The notes: generated by a model not told the origin, from the sequence alone. A stretch of 64,000 nucleotides of DNA from Tretioscincus oriximinensis (GCA_022410635.1 JAJVDF010000019.1:526422-590421); one strand, 5' to 3'. Positions 48,571-57,265 are shown, numbered from the stretch's first letter. Made by a program: numbers and translations.

Positions 48571-48584
48571 ATGAAATGCAACTG
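48571..48584 (+). CDS. COL9A1: COL9A1 coding exon 1 (start codon, first 5 codons)
   Basis: This is the start of the collagen type IX alpha-1 chain, the fibril-associated collagen of cartilage and vitreous. The ATG sits in a favourable context (A at -3). Only 14 coding bases follow (Met-Lys-Cys-Asn and two bases of a Trp codon) before a GTAAGC donor at 48585. The first base of the next exon completes the Trp codon. From family knowledge, human COL9A1 also starts Met-Lys and has a Trp at residue 5, which supports this ATG. The same frame is open upstream to an ATG at 48352, but those residues do not resemble collagen IX and would bury the signal peptide, so I take that stretch as 5' UTR. The call rests mainly on the clean join to exons 2-4. 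Confidence 0.82.
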
Positions 48585-48610
48585 GTAAGCAATTGTGCAT
48601 ATTTCTAAAT

Positions 48611-48640
48611 GTGATTGGCCATTGGTCATTGAACAAAGAT
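48611..48640 (+). promoter_or_regulatory. Candidate SOX/CCAAT motif cluster in COL9A1 intron 1
   Basis: Within 30 bases there are two ATTGG (inverted CCAAT) boxes at 48614 and 48621, a CATTG (reverse SOX core) at 48627, and AACAAAG, a full SOX consensus, at 48632. SOX9 is an established activator of cartilage collagen genes including Col9a1, usually through paired sites. Here the pair points outward rather than in the preferred inward arrangement, so function is uncertain. Confidence 0.25.
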
Positions 48641-48812
48641 ACATTAATGACAACTGAAACCATCTACTCCAGTGACTGATATGCTTCTTTCATTGTGCTC
48701 TTACAGCTTTGTATGTAAGAGCAGGCATCTGTGACAAGCAGATGCTTTTGAGCAATTTATATGTGTGGCTGTGAAATGAAAAACATTATTATGACACCTT
48801 TCTTTCTTTCAG

Positions 48813-48883
48813 GCAATATCGATACCTCTGTTGCTTGCTTATTTTGGGATTTCTAGCATCATCTACTGTTCAACAGCAGACAA
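48813..48883 (+). CDS. COL9A1: COL9A1 coding exon 2 (signal peptide)
   Basis: This 71-base exon follows a pyrimidine-rich acceptor (TTTCTTTCTTTCAG) and precedes a strong GTAAGG donor at 48884. It encodes residues 5-28 and the first base of codon 29. The hydrophobic core YLCCLLILGFLASS is a signal-peptide h-region, with a likely cleavage just after the Ala-Ser-Ser stretch. A short polar stretch (TVQQQT) then leads into mature NC4. Family knowledge: collagen IX alpha-1 is secreted and its long form begins with a comparable signal peptide. The exon ends in phase 1, and the split AGG codon reads Arg followed by Phe-Pro, as in mammalian COL9A1. The hydrophobic part is poorly conserved in sequence, so the assignment depends on position, phase and signal-peptide character. 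A 190-bp palindromic repeat lies about 70 bases downstream. Confidence 0.85.
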
Positions 48884-48951
48884 GTAAGGGTCTTGTTCAA
48901 TACATGTAATATTAAATCTTGGCAACCAGAACAATTGTATCATAATAGTCC

Positions 48952-49158
48952 ATTTCAGAGAAATAGCCGTGTTAGTCTAGTAGAAAGTCCAGCAAAGGAG
49001 CTAGCAGCACTTTGAGACTAACTTGAGAAAAGTGGGTGGCATAAGCTTTCGTAGACACGTCTACTTCTTCTACTTCTGAAGAAGTAGACGTGTCTACGAA
49101 AGCTTATGCCACCCACTTTTCTCAAGTTAGTCTCAAAGTGCTGCTAGCTCCTTTGCTG
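48952..49158. mobile_element. Palindromic MITE in COL9A1 intron 2 (copy 4, 81-bp perfect arms)
   Basis: The left terminus is TTTCAGAGAAATAGCCGTG. Arm 48990-49070 (starting CAGCAAAGGAGCTAGC) is repeated exactly in reverse complement at 49078-49158, separated by a 7-base loop. The right terminal segment is missing. It lies about 70 bases after exon 2. Confidence 0.95.
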
Positions 49159-49429
49159 AATTTTATCATGCTTAGCAAAGTCTATTCCTGCAATCCTATA
49201 TTATGTTTCCTGCAAATCAGTTTCAGTGAAAATGAAATCTGAAGAAATTTGCAAAAGATTAGATGGTTGAGGAAATTAATCAAGCAACTGTATAATTTTG
49301 AGTACTTGATGAATGAGACATAAAAATGATTAAGATCTAGATTGTTTTTTTTGTGATAAGAATCACATTTTAATGTTATCTTCTCAGTTTAATGCTTTCC
49401 ATGTTTTATGCTTCTTTTATTTGTTTACA

Positions 49430-49560
49430 TATTTTATTACTTAGATTTCTAGTCTGCCCTTTACAAAAAGATGTCACAGTGGGAGGAATAGATAAAAAGG
49501 CAGGTTTAAAATGTGAGTGAATGAATGAATGAATAAATAAATAAATAAATAAATAAAGGC
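49430..49560. repeat. LINE-tail-like fragment with (AATA)n
   Basis: CTTAGATTTCTAGTCTGCCC resembles a reversed LINE/SINE 3' end. (GAAT)n and then (AAAT)n occupy 49517-49556. Confidence 0.6.
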
Positions 49561-50590
49561 AACTATATCATTGAAACACTTTTCCCTGAGTATAAATGGG
49601 ACTGAGTTAAGAGGGGCTGTGGGAAGGGAGATCACCATGGCTTTAGAAACGTGAGTACTCAATTTTGCTCATTCAGTTTTAAAAAATCCAAAACATAATT
49701 GCACTTAAACTATTTTAAAAAGAGTCTCATTATAACTTAGAGATAAATATTTTAATGTTAATATGGTTCATTGTATTTTACTGTGCCTGTGAAATATTCA
49801 TATTAGATATGGATAGTTGCTACTATGTTGGGAAAAATGTCTTTAGATGCAAGAGAAGCCTAATTTCTGGAACAGGAGACATATGTATCACTTCCTGAAA
49901 TAGACAAACTGTACTCTGTAGGATGAAAAAGTGTCTCTTTTCCAAACAGTACAAGTCCTTCTTTTCACCTATGGTATCATTTTCCAGCTTGACCTGAAAT
50001 GTGGCGTAGGTGGAATGGAATCCCTAAAGCTAACCAATGTTTAATTTTCCCTTTTCGTTCTTTAAGGAATATTTTGGATAGCACACAAAATGGGTTGGGT
50101 TCCCCTTCCTTCACTGAGCACTCACAGTGGCGCTTTAGAGAAAGTGGGCATTTCAAACAGTGAAACGCTTGTTGTGCAAGATGCTTTTTAAAAAAATCTC
50201 CTTGTTCAGATCCTTCCTTGCCTTCATTCTAACCACCCAGAGTTTGTTGTGTGATTAAACATGGGAGAGGAAGGGATGAGAACATCTGAAATATCCATGC
50301 AGAAGGAAAAAATGCAAAGCACTTACATACTCCAGTTCTGACTTTGATGTAATAGCAAATTCAGCTCCTGTTGGGTTTGAATTTAGTTTATTGTAGGTGT
50401 TAACAGTGAGCAAGTATTTTTTTAGTGTTACCCAAAATCACAAATATTCTGTACTGTAGATCTTTTTATATTGCACGTATGAAAAATTTACTTTCCAGTC
50501 ATTCTCCAGAAACAGCAGGGAAGAGAACAAATTTCTACAGTTTTTTTGAGAAATAAACTGGCTTCTATGAATGTGCTGGCTGTTAATCTA
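49561..50590. other. COL9A1 intron 2, unassigned part
   Basis: A+T-rich; nothing recognisable. Confidence 0.4.
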
Positions 50591-50594
50591 TTAC

Positions 50595-50686
50595 CAAGCC
50601 CAATTCAAGATGTTAACTTTAACTTATAAGGCCCTAAATAACATGGGGCCAAAATCTGGAATGGGCCTCAGCTATTTGAAAGGAAG
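50595..50686 (+). repeat. L2-like LINE, left piece (split by SINE)
   Basis: It translates to LTLTYKALNNMGPK...GLSYLKG, a typical L2 ORF2 C-terminal segment. It is cut at 50686 by a SINE and resumes at 51174. Confidence 0.8.
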
Positions 50687-51173
50687 AATTGCAAAAAATT
50701 GCAACTGACTGCAACTAGATAAATGGAAACCTCCACAGCCTGGTGGGGAAGATAGAATGTAAGCCTTCGAGCAAAATACCCTTGTAAGCCACTTTAAGTC
50801 CCTTTGAGTGAGAAAAGTGAGAAAAACTCAGTTCTTCTTCTTCTTCTTCTTCTTCTTCTTCTTCTTCTTCTTCTTCTTCTTCTTCTTCTTCTTCTTCTTC
50901 TTCTTCTTCTTCTTCTTCTTCTTCTTCTTCTTCTTCTTCTTCTTCTTCTTCTTCTTCTTCTTCTTCTTCTTCTTCTTCTCCTTCTCCTTCTCCTTCTCCT
51001 TCTTCTTCTCCTTCTCCTTCTCCTTCTCCTTCTCCTTCTCCTTCTCCTTCTTCTCCTTCTCCTTCACCTTCACCTTCACCTTCACCTTCACCTGCTCCTC
51101 CTTTTCCTTTTCCTTTTCCTTTTCCTTTTCCTTTTCCTCCTTCTCCTCCTTCTTCTCCTTCTTCTTCTCCTCC
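50687..51173 (+). repeat. SINE with hugely expanded TTC-rich tail
   Basis: 5'-truncated SINE body (AATTGCAACTGACTGCAA to GAGAAAAGTGAG), then 49 uninterrupted TTC units at 50832-50978. Variant hexamers follow (CTTCTC, CACCTT and TTTTCC types) to about 51173. The tract is pyrimidine-only apart from the CACCTT units. Long homopolymer-like frames on both strands come from this repeat and are not genes. Confidence 0.95.
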
Positions 51174-51480
51174 CATATCAACCTGCCTACATAGATTCTG
51201 CAGGGGAGGCTCTTCTGATTGTACTACCCCTCTCAATGGGGCAGGGTCTTCTTAGTAATTGCCTCAGACTATTAATGGTCTCCCCTCCTATCACCATCAC
51301 TATATTCTTTTAGAAGATCCATGAAGAAGCACTTCTTTAATCCAGTCTTTGGTTGAACAAATGCCAGTTTCCTTCTCACCTTGAGATACTGTTTTAATAT
51401 GCTAATTTTATATTTTGTTTTTATTGTTGGCCATCCTGACACCTTCGGGTATAGGGCAGAGTATAAGTAAAAAATAATCA
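51174..51480 (+). repeat. L2-like LINE, right piece
   Basis: The protein frame resumes as YQPAYIDSAGEALL, continues with LPLSMGQGLLSN and ends in the 3' UTR CTTCGGGTATAGGGCAGAG and an A-rich tail. Confidence 0.85.
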
Positions 51481-51825
51481 TTTTTGTTGCTATGGACTTT
51501 GGCTGACCAGAAGTGGCTTGTTCTCTTGCCATAAAACTTTAATTACAGTTACTGCCGCACCCATATCCAATCCAACCAGATCTCACTCCAATCCCAACTT
51601 TGGCCCTGCCTCCCCCCTGCCCTGCCCCAACCCAATTCTGCTGTCCCCAACTTTGCAAAACTCACAAACTTTTGCCATTTTGGCCCAGATGACATTGTAA
51701 AATAATGACATATGGTAACTCTAAATTTAATTTATTTTTGCTCTGTATCTTGCATGATATATTTAATTTCGTGGAATTCTCCTTTGAAGACTGAATCCAG
51801 CAATGATTGTCCAATGTCATTTCAG
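51481..51825. other. COL9A1 intron 2, 3' end
   Basis: No repeat recognised. It includes the weak exon 3 acceptor region. Confidence 0.5.
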
Positions 51826-51903
51826 GGTTTCCAATTACATACAATTCCAATACAAAGACATATCTCTGTCCACCAACAAGGATCGGACAAGACGACCTTC
51901 CAG
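51826..51903 (+). CDS. COL9A1: COL9A1 coding exon 3 (start of NC4 domain)
   Basis: This exon has 78 bases, phase 1 at both ends, and encodes residues 29-54 plus the first base of codon 55. It begins Arg-Phe-Pro, continues through an Asn/Ser/Thr-rich linker, and contains the Cys-Pro that starts the NC4 globular region. It ends with RIGQDDLP, which matches mammalian COL9A1 exactly. The acceptor (CAATGTCATTTCAG) has a weak pyrimidine tract. The donor is AG|GCAAGT at 51904, a GC donor rather than GT. Using the GT four bases further on would shift the frame and give a stop three codons later, so the GC site is required. NC4 projects from the surface of cartilage collagen II/IX/XI fibrils and binds matrix partners. 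Skipping this exon would keep the frame. Confidence 0.95.
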
Positions 51904-52046
51904 GCAAGTATTCCTGGTTATTACATTATGAATTTACTTTCAAATACATAATCTAAGAACATAAATTTATTATTTTCTGTAATGTCTGAGGTAACTTATG
52001 GCACCACTAAACCAAACTGAAACAACAACAGCAAAACCAACCAAAC

Positions 52047-52393
52047 TGATTTGTCTCAAGATTGACCCAAGGCTGTCCCAAGATTGTCTCAAGATTGGCC
52101 CATAGTTATCCTAAGATTGTCCAAAATATGTCTCAAGATTGAACCAAGTTTGACCTACAATTATTGCAAGATTGGCTCTAGATTGTCCTATGCCCAAAGA
52201 TAGGCCCAAGTTTGTCCCAAGATCAGCTCAAGATTGTCTCAAGATTTTTCTTCTCAAGGTTTGCTCAACATTGTCCCAAGATTGTCCTAAGATTGGATCA
52301 AAATTGTCCCAAGACCAGCTCAAGATTTTGTCAAGATTGTCCCAAGGTTGCCTCAAGATTGTCCGATTGTCTCAAATTTTCCCAGATTGGTCT
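52047..52393. repeat. 11-bp-period tandem array in COL9A1 intron 3
   Basis: About 31 units of consensus AAGATTGTCCC in close 11-bp register, with rare 8-, 10-, 13- and 15-base units. It fills more than half of intron 3. The overlapping frames at 52172-52436 are repeat translations. Confidence 0.93.
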
Positions 52394-52549
52394 AAGGTTC
52401 ATGGCAAGACTTGTGCTAGCTCTGAATGACATGTAGACAATAGGCCCCTTAGACTACTTTCTGAAACAGAATCAGGCCAAAGCTTATGCTACAGATTATA
52501 CTTCTAAAATGATCACATAGACATATTTCCTTTATATTTTTGCTTTTAG

Positions 52550-52682
52550 GATATGACCTTATCTCACAATTCCAGCTTGATAAAGCTGCTTCCAGGGGCA
52601 TCATCCAGCGTGTGGTAGGCTCCACAGCTTTACAAATAGCTTACAAATTGAGTACAACCGTAGACTTCAGGATTCCAACAAG
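52550..52682 (+). CDS. COL9A1: COL9A1 coding exon 4 (NC4 / thrombospondin-N-like domain)
   Basis: This 133-base exon follows the acceptor TTTTTGCTTTTAG and precedes the donor GTAACA at 52683. It encodes residues 55-98 and two bases of codon 99. The peptide contains [22 protein letters not shown] and VDFRIPTR. All are diagnostic of the NC4 domain of COL9A1, differing from mammals by a few conservative changes. It is the best-supported exon in the window. Entry is phase 1, matching exon 3, and exit is phase 2. The next NC4 exon, which would begin with a Tyr-Pro-Ser-Gly-Leu-Pro-Glu-Glu-like segment, is not visible before 64000. The window therefore ends inside intron 4 and holds only the first part of NC4 and none of the collagen triple helix. 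Confidence 0.97.
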
Positions 52683-52689
52683 GTAACAC

Positions 52690-52965
52690 AACGCTGATGC
52701 TGTTCCAATATATATACTAAGCTCATTGTCTGAGTTTAGTGCAATGAGAGAAGGGTCAAGTTCCTTCATGTTCCTTCTTCCCTCTTTCTATGTTGTTTCT
52801 TCCCTGTTCCTGCTGTTGTGCCATGCCAGGTTCNATGGCAACTGCTGCCAGCCTGGCCCTGACTTTAGAATGTTGATGACCTCACTCCAGGCATTGGGAT
52901 TTGTCTGGATATTGTCCCATTGCAAACCCTTCAGGGCTATTGTGATTCTGGGAAATATATATAAA
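52690..52965. other. COL9A1 intron 4, start
   Basis: No repeat recognised. Confidence 0.4.
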
Positions 52966-52971
52966 CTCCTA

Positions 52972-53047
52972 AAAACAATTAAGGGAACAGTTCAACATAA
53001 CAGTGTAACACTAACCGTGTATGTTAAAGTGTTCCCTTAATTGTTTT
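52972..53047. mobile_element. 76-bp palindromic MITE
   Basis: The ends AAAACAATTAAGGGAACA and TGTTCCCTTAATTGTTTT are perfect 18-bp inverted repeats. Similarity continues inward (TTCAACATAACAGTG / TTTAACATACACGG). It is almost all arm with little interior. Confidence 0.85.
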
Positions 53048-53074
53048 GAAGTGTTAAGTGCTTTTCAGTAGTTG

Positions 53075-53412
53075 ACTCACAATAAATGCCATCTTTTCCC
53101 TGAATAAATTATTGCTCAGATATTCAGGCATCATTCTGAAGAATCCCCGTAATCTCACGACCGTATGCTTGTGCACAAATTAGATGTGAGATTAAAACAA
53201 TCGAGAATGTGGCAGTTGTTTCTACTGGCTGTTGTTTCTATGTGGCAGTTGTTTCTATTGGCTGAATGTGGCAGTTGTTTTTATTGGCTCAATGAGCGAT
53301 GTTATGGAACTGGGGTATTGGTCATGGAATATACATGTTTGGTGTGCACAGACAAGCAATTGTATATTATATCCATGTAGCGGTTTTTAAGTCGTCATGT
53401 GCACCTAGCCTA
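53075..53412. mobile_element. hAT-like relic related to 27648, with 24-bp tandem repeat
   Basis: AATAAATTATTGCTCAGATATTCAGG and CCCCGTAATCTC correspond to 27760-27820. The right end is GTGCACCTAGCCTAAG. Inside, 53206-53291 has three copies of an AATGTGGCAGTTGTTTCTATTGGCT-type unit. Confidence 0.55.
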
Positions 53413-53582
53413 AGTTATCATTCTGGGAAATTCCACTCCAGCTTCTNGCAAGCATATAAAGAGCCACCCTTCCATACACACTGGTACGATTTAAGGGTGG
53501 TCCAGCCCAGAGTCCCTGTAATGAAATCACCTTTAATAGAGTGAGGCTCCTTTACATTTTCCAAGCTTAGAAGCCGAGCTAT

Positions 53583-53992
53583 GGGGGCGGGGCTTGGATT
53601 ATAAAAGGGTTAGATGCAAGTGAGAGTGTGGAATGTTTTGATGGTTGATAGAGAGTTAAATGGTTGTTGTGAGAGATTGTTTGAGCATGTGACCAAACAA
53701 TTGAAATACAACTGGTTCTCTGTTAGGAGTGTGAAAAGAAATAAAGGAAGACCAAAGTGGGATACAGAACTGCTGGGGTGGCAGCGAGAGAAAAGGGAGA
53801 GTTGGGGGAGACTTTAAATTTAGACAAGAGAAGGAATCTGTGCCATAGACATTGTGAAGACCCCAGGACCTTTTACCCTAATCCAGTGTAGTTAATTTGT
53901 ATCATTAGTTTTCTTTGAGTTTAAGTATCACCTGTTTGTTTTAATAAAGCTGTTTTTGTGTTATAAAACAGAGAAATCTTCATTATTTGGGA
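53583..53992 (+). repeat. Candidate solo LTR (GC box, TATA box, poly-A signal)
   Basis: GGGGGCGGGG at 53583-53592 is followed by TATAAAAG at 53600-53607 and by AATAAAGCTG at 53943, then a G/T-rich stretch ending ATAACA near 53997. This order and spacing fits U3-R-U5 of an LTR. No paired LTR, clear left boundary or coding region is visible, so the class (retrovirus-like or gypsy) is unknown. Confidence 0.4.
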
Positions 53993-53999
53993 TAACAGA

Positions 54000-54500
54000 G
54001 TAAAGGGGCTCATTCTGGTTTCATTTTCACTCCATAATTTTGGTTTCCTCCTAATGGGAGTGGTGGCAGCCTACATGAAGTTCAAAACCTTTATTTACAG
54101 AATTCATTTACTTTATCCCTATCTTACATATCCTATCTACATACATACCAACATATAAAATCCAAGTGCCTTGTCCTTATTAAAAGACCACCTATNAATA
54201 TTAAAAAGGGGGAACTATGTTTCAAAACCATACTGAATAAATAAATATATAAGAAAAGAACATAGAAAGTCTTAGCCCCCACTCAGTTTCGATACAGTCC
54301 CTTTGCCATAAGTGCATCTCTAAGTAATTTGTTGGTCTTGTATATTAACCAGTGCAGAATCACCATCGACCATTTATTTTAGACAAATAATGTAGTGACA
54401 CTGAATTCTTATATTAGTGTACCAAGAATATACACAGTCACAAGAGAAATGTATACCCTGCCTCTTGCATAATATTTGTTACTGGAAGATGTTCATAATT
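54000..54500. other. COL9A1 intron 4, unassigned
   Basis: A+T-rich; nothing recognisable. Confidence 0.4.
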
Positions 54501-54509
54501 CATCTATAA

Positions 54510-56113
54510 CAGTGTGATCCAAACTTTTTTGTACCCGAGGGCCGATCAAACATCATTGCAGAAGTGTGAGGGCCAGAGCGGCATCACTTCCTGTACCACC
54601 CCGGAAGTGACATCACTTCCAGGGCGGGACAGGAAGTGATATTGCTCTGGTCCTCACACTCCTGATGTTACTTCCTGTCCTGCCCTGGAAGTGTTGTCAC
54701 TTCTGTGGCGGGGACAGGAAGTGATGTAAGTCCAGATGCCATTCCTAGAAGAAGATGACAACACAAATGCTTTTACTTCTGGCCCCAGTATATTTCCTGT
54801 GTGATTCCTGATAAAATGTGTAAGATTCTAATGCAGTTCCCAACCCAATGAATACAAAACACATAAATNTGAAAATCAAAAATTTATATAATATTCTGAA
54901 TGTAAAAATATGGTAAACAGTAATCAGTAAAGTGCTATTACTTCCCCCAAATCAAGACTGACAGTGACATCTGATTCCATGGCGACCACCCCAAGATTAA
55001 CCAGTTGTTCCTAAATCTGTGAAGGTCTTAGATAGTTCTTAAATCGTAGAAGCAGCACTGAAAAGCAGGCAGAAATGCAACTGAGACCCATTCTGCCACT
55101 AGAAAAACTAGAGCTCAATCCACATTAGAAGTGATTTTTTTATATGTATAAAAGACATATGCTCAGCAGAAACCATTTTTTAAAATGCAGAATTCAAGCC
55201 AGATTAAATGGAGAAAATATGAAGCAAGGAGGAAAGGAAGGATGGAAGGATGGAGGAAGAAAAATAGAAGGAACTGGGAAGGAGAAAAAAAGGAAAAAGG
55301 AGGATAGAAATAAAGAAGCAGAGAAAGGGAAAGAACAGAAAGAAAAGAAAGAAAGAGAAAGGAACGTAACCTACCTCCTCCCAGCAGGAGTTTCTGACAT
55401 TGGCTCCGGCAGCAGCAGCCTCCACGTTTTGCCCCCTGGGCAGCAGCTACAGGAAACCCCAGCAGGAAGCTCCTTCTTCTGGGGCCTCCTGCAGCTGCAG
55501 CCCAGGGTGGCAAAATGTGGAGGCTGCTGCCCAGTGCTGCTCGGGGCCCGGCTGGGGCCCGGCAAGGCAGTGCAGGCGGGTAGAGCAAGGCGGCTGCAGC
55601 GAGTGCCATAAGGTGACCCCGGTGGGCGGTGTGAGGCAGCCCCGCCAAGTGGTGTGAGTGGCCCCCGACGGGGCCTGCCAGTGCAAGGCAGCCCCATCGG
55701 GTGGTGCGAGGCAGCTCTGGCTCGTGATGCGAGGTGCCCCTGGTGGCCAACATGAGGTGGTCCTGGGGGTGCCTGCCTTGCAGTATGAGGCAGGCCCTGG
55801 TAGACGGCACTAGGTAGCCCCAGTGTGAGGTGTCCCAGCGTGAGGCAGCCCTGCGCAAGGCAGCCCTGGGCGGCGGTGCGAGGCAGCCCTGGCACGAGGC
55901 GTGAGACTGCTCTGCCATGCGATGCAAGGCAGGCTCTGGCGGGCAGTGTGAGGCAGCCTGGCATGAGGCACGAGACAGCCAAGCATGAGGCAGCCCGGTG
56001 TGAGGCGACCCTGGTGGGCAACCCCCTGCGGAGCACTCAACAGCCACCTGGCCCCTTCGCAGGTCACAAAAATGGCTTGGTGGGCCACATGTGGCCTGCG
56101 GGCTGTGGGTTGG
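54510..56113. mobile_element. hAT-like element with purine tract and G+C-rich tandem interior
   Basis: The left end is CAGTGTGATCCAAAC...GAGGGCCG; the right end CACATGTGGCCTGCGGGCTGTGGGTTGG is its rough inverse. ATCTATAA flanks both sides (54502-54509 and 56114-56121). Inside are GGAAGTGACATCACTTCC palindromes (54590-54720), a purine-only-like tract (about 55221-55361) and a degenerate array of about 20-bp GTGCGAGGCAGCCCTGG-type units (about 55580-56030). No transposase is visible; the long frames on both strands follow from composition. Confidence 0.7.
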
Positions 56114-56121
56114 ATCTATAA

Positions 56122-57260
56122 ATACATCACTATTGAAACACTAAGGCCCCATTCTGACAGCAGGTTATACTCTAGTTTTTGGAGGAAAGAAGATGTAATT
56201 CAAATTTAATTCCTCCCCCCAGCTAGATTTTCTGGTCTCACTGTTAACTGTGAAGCAAGCAATCTAGACTTTTTTAGGGTGGAAACAACTAACTGTGGGC
56301 GGGGAGAAGGAGGATAGGACATGTCTGGTCCAAATCTAGCCAGTGGTGAATAGGAGCTTCTCACCCGCCCTTTTCTCATTATATCTTAAGAGAGGGTTTT
56401 TAAAAAGAGGGCATCATCATCATTATGGTGCTAAAGAAAGATACTTCCAAAAGAGGGTGTGGTTTTTTTGAAACACCTCACAGTATACTACCTGACAGTG
56501 AACTGTCACGAAAACTGGCACACCTTCTTCCCCGTGTTTGTAATTGCACTCTCCTTTTAAAACCGCTGACTATGAATTGTCAGACATGTTTAAAAAAAAA
56601 GTAAAAATTATAATGAGGAATAGGAAGGCTAACAAATCCAACCAGAATTGGATGTCTCAGGCTACTTTTTCCCACCCAAAAGTTGATGTTTCTACCTAAA
56701 AAAGACCAGCTTGCTGGCCTCATAGATAAAATAAGTAGGTTTTCATTGTCAGAATCAGACTGAAAGCAGAAAAAAAAACCTGAATAATTTTAATCTATTT
56801 TTAGACCATCTGTGATAGAGAAATTCTCTGAAAGTTCCTGGGACTATGAGATCAGCGGAAACGAAAAGCAGTTGGAGCAAGACTGTGTTCTAAAGTATTT
56901 CTAAAGTACTTTAAAAGCCTGTTTGGGCTGGAATCACATGGCAGGGGAAAGAGGGCTACAAGCAAAGTGCTCTTTTCCTTGTGTACTAAGTAAAGTATTT
57001 TTGTGCACTGTTTGTTTTCAACAATAGGTAGATTGCTAGCATTGGACCAGTAGGACCAACATGAAACGTTATGACACAGAAGCAGCAGATATGCAAGAGG
57101 AGAGAGGGGATAAGCACTATTTGAGCATTGATTCTCATCTTGTAATTCTAGCCCACTAATGATCATTTATGAATGTCAGGATGATTGCTGGATAAATGTG
57201 AGTTCATGTAAGAGCTTTGGTGTTTCAATAAAGATATCAGAGTCCAAGGCCCATGTGTCA
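56122..57260. other. COL9A1 intron 4, unassigned
   Basis: No gene. AAGGCCCCATTCTGACAGC at 56143 looks like a hAT terminus without a visible partner. Confidence 0.4.
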
Positions 57261-57265
57261 GCTGT

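Noticed and set aside
50715..51313. Long open frames on both strands reading poly-Leu, poly-Phe, poly-Glu or poly-Lys
   Set aside because: They are translations of the TTC/GAA tract in a SINE tail within COL9A1 intron 2.
51908..51913. GT four bases after the GC donor as the true exon 3 donor
   Set aside because: It adds four bases and gives a stop immediately in exon 4.
55163..56047. 294-codon minus-strand frame and overlapping 221-codon frame
   Set aside because: They cross a G+C-rich tandem array and a purine tract in a hAT-like element. Open frames occur on both strands and no domain is recognisable.
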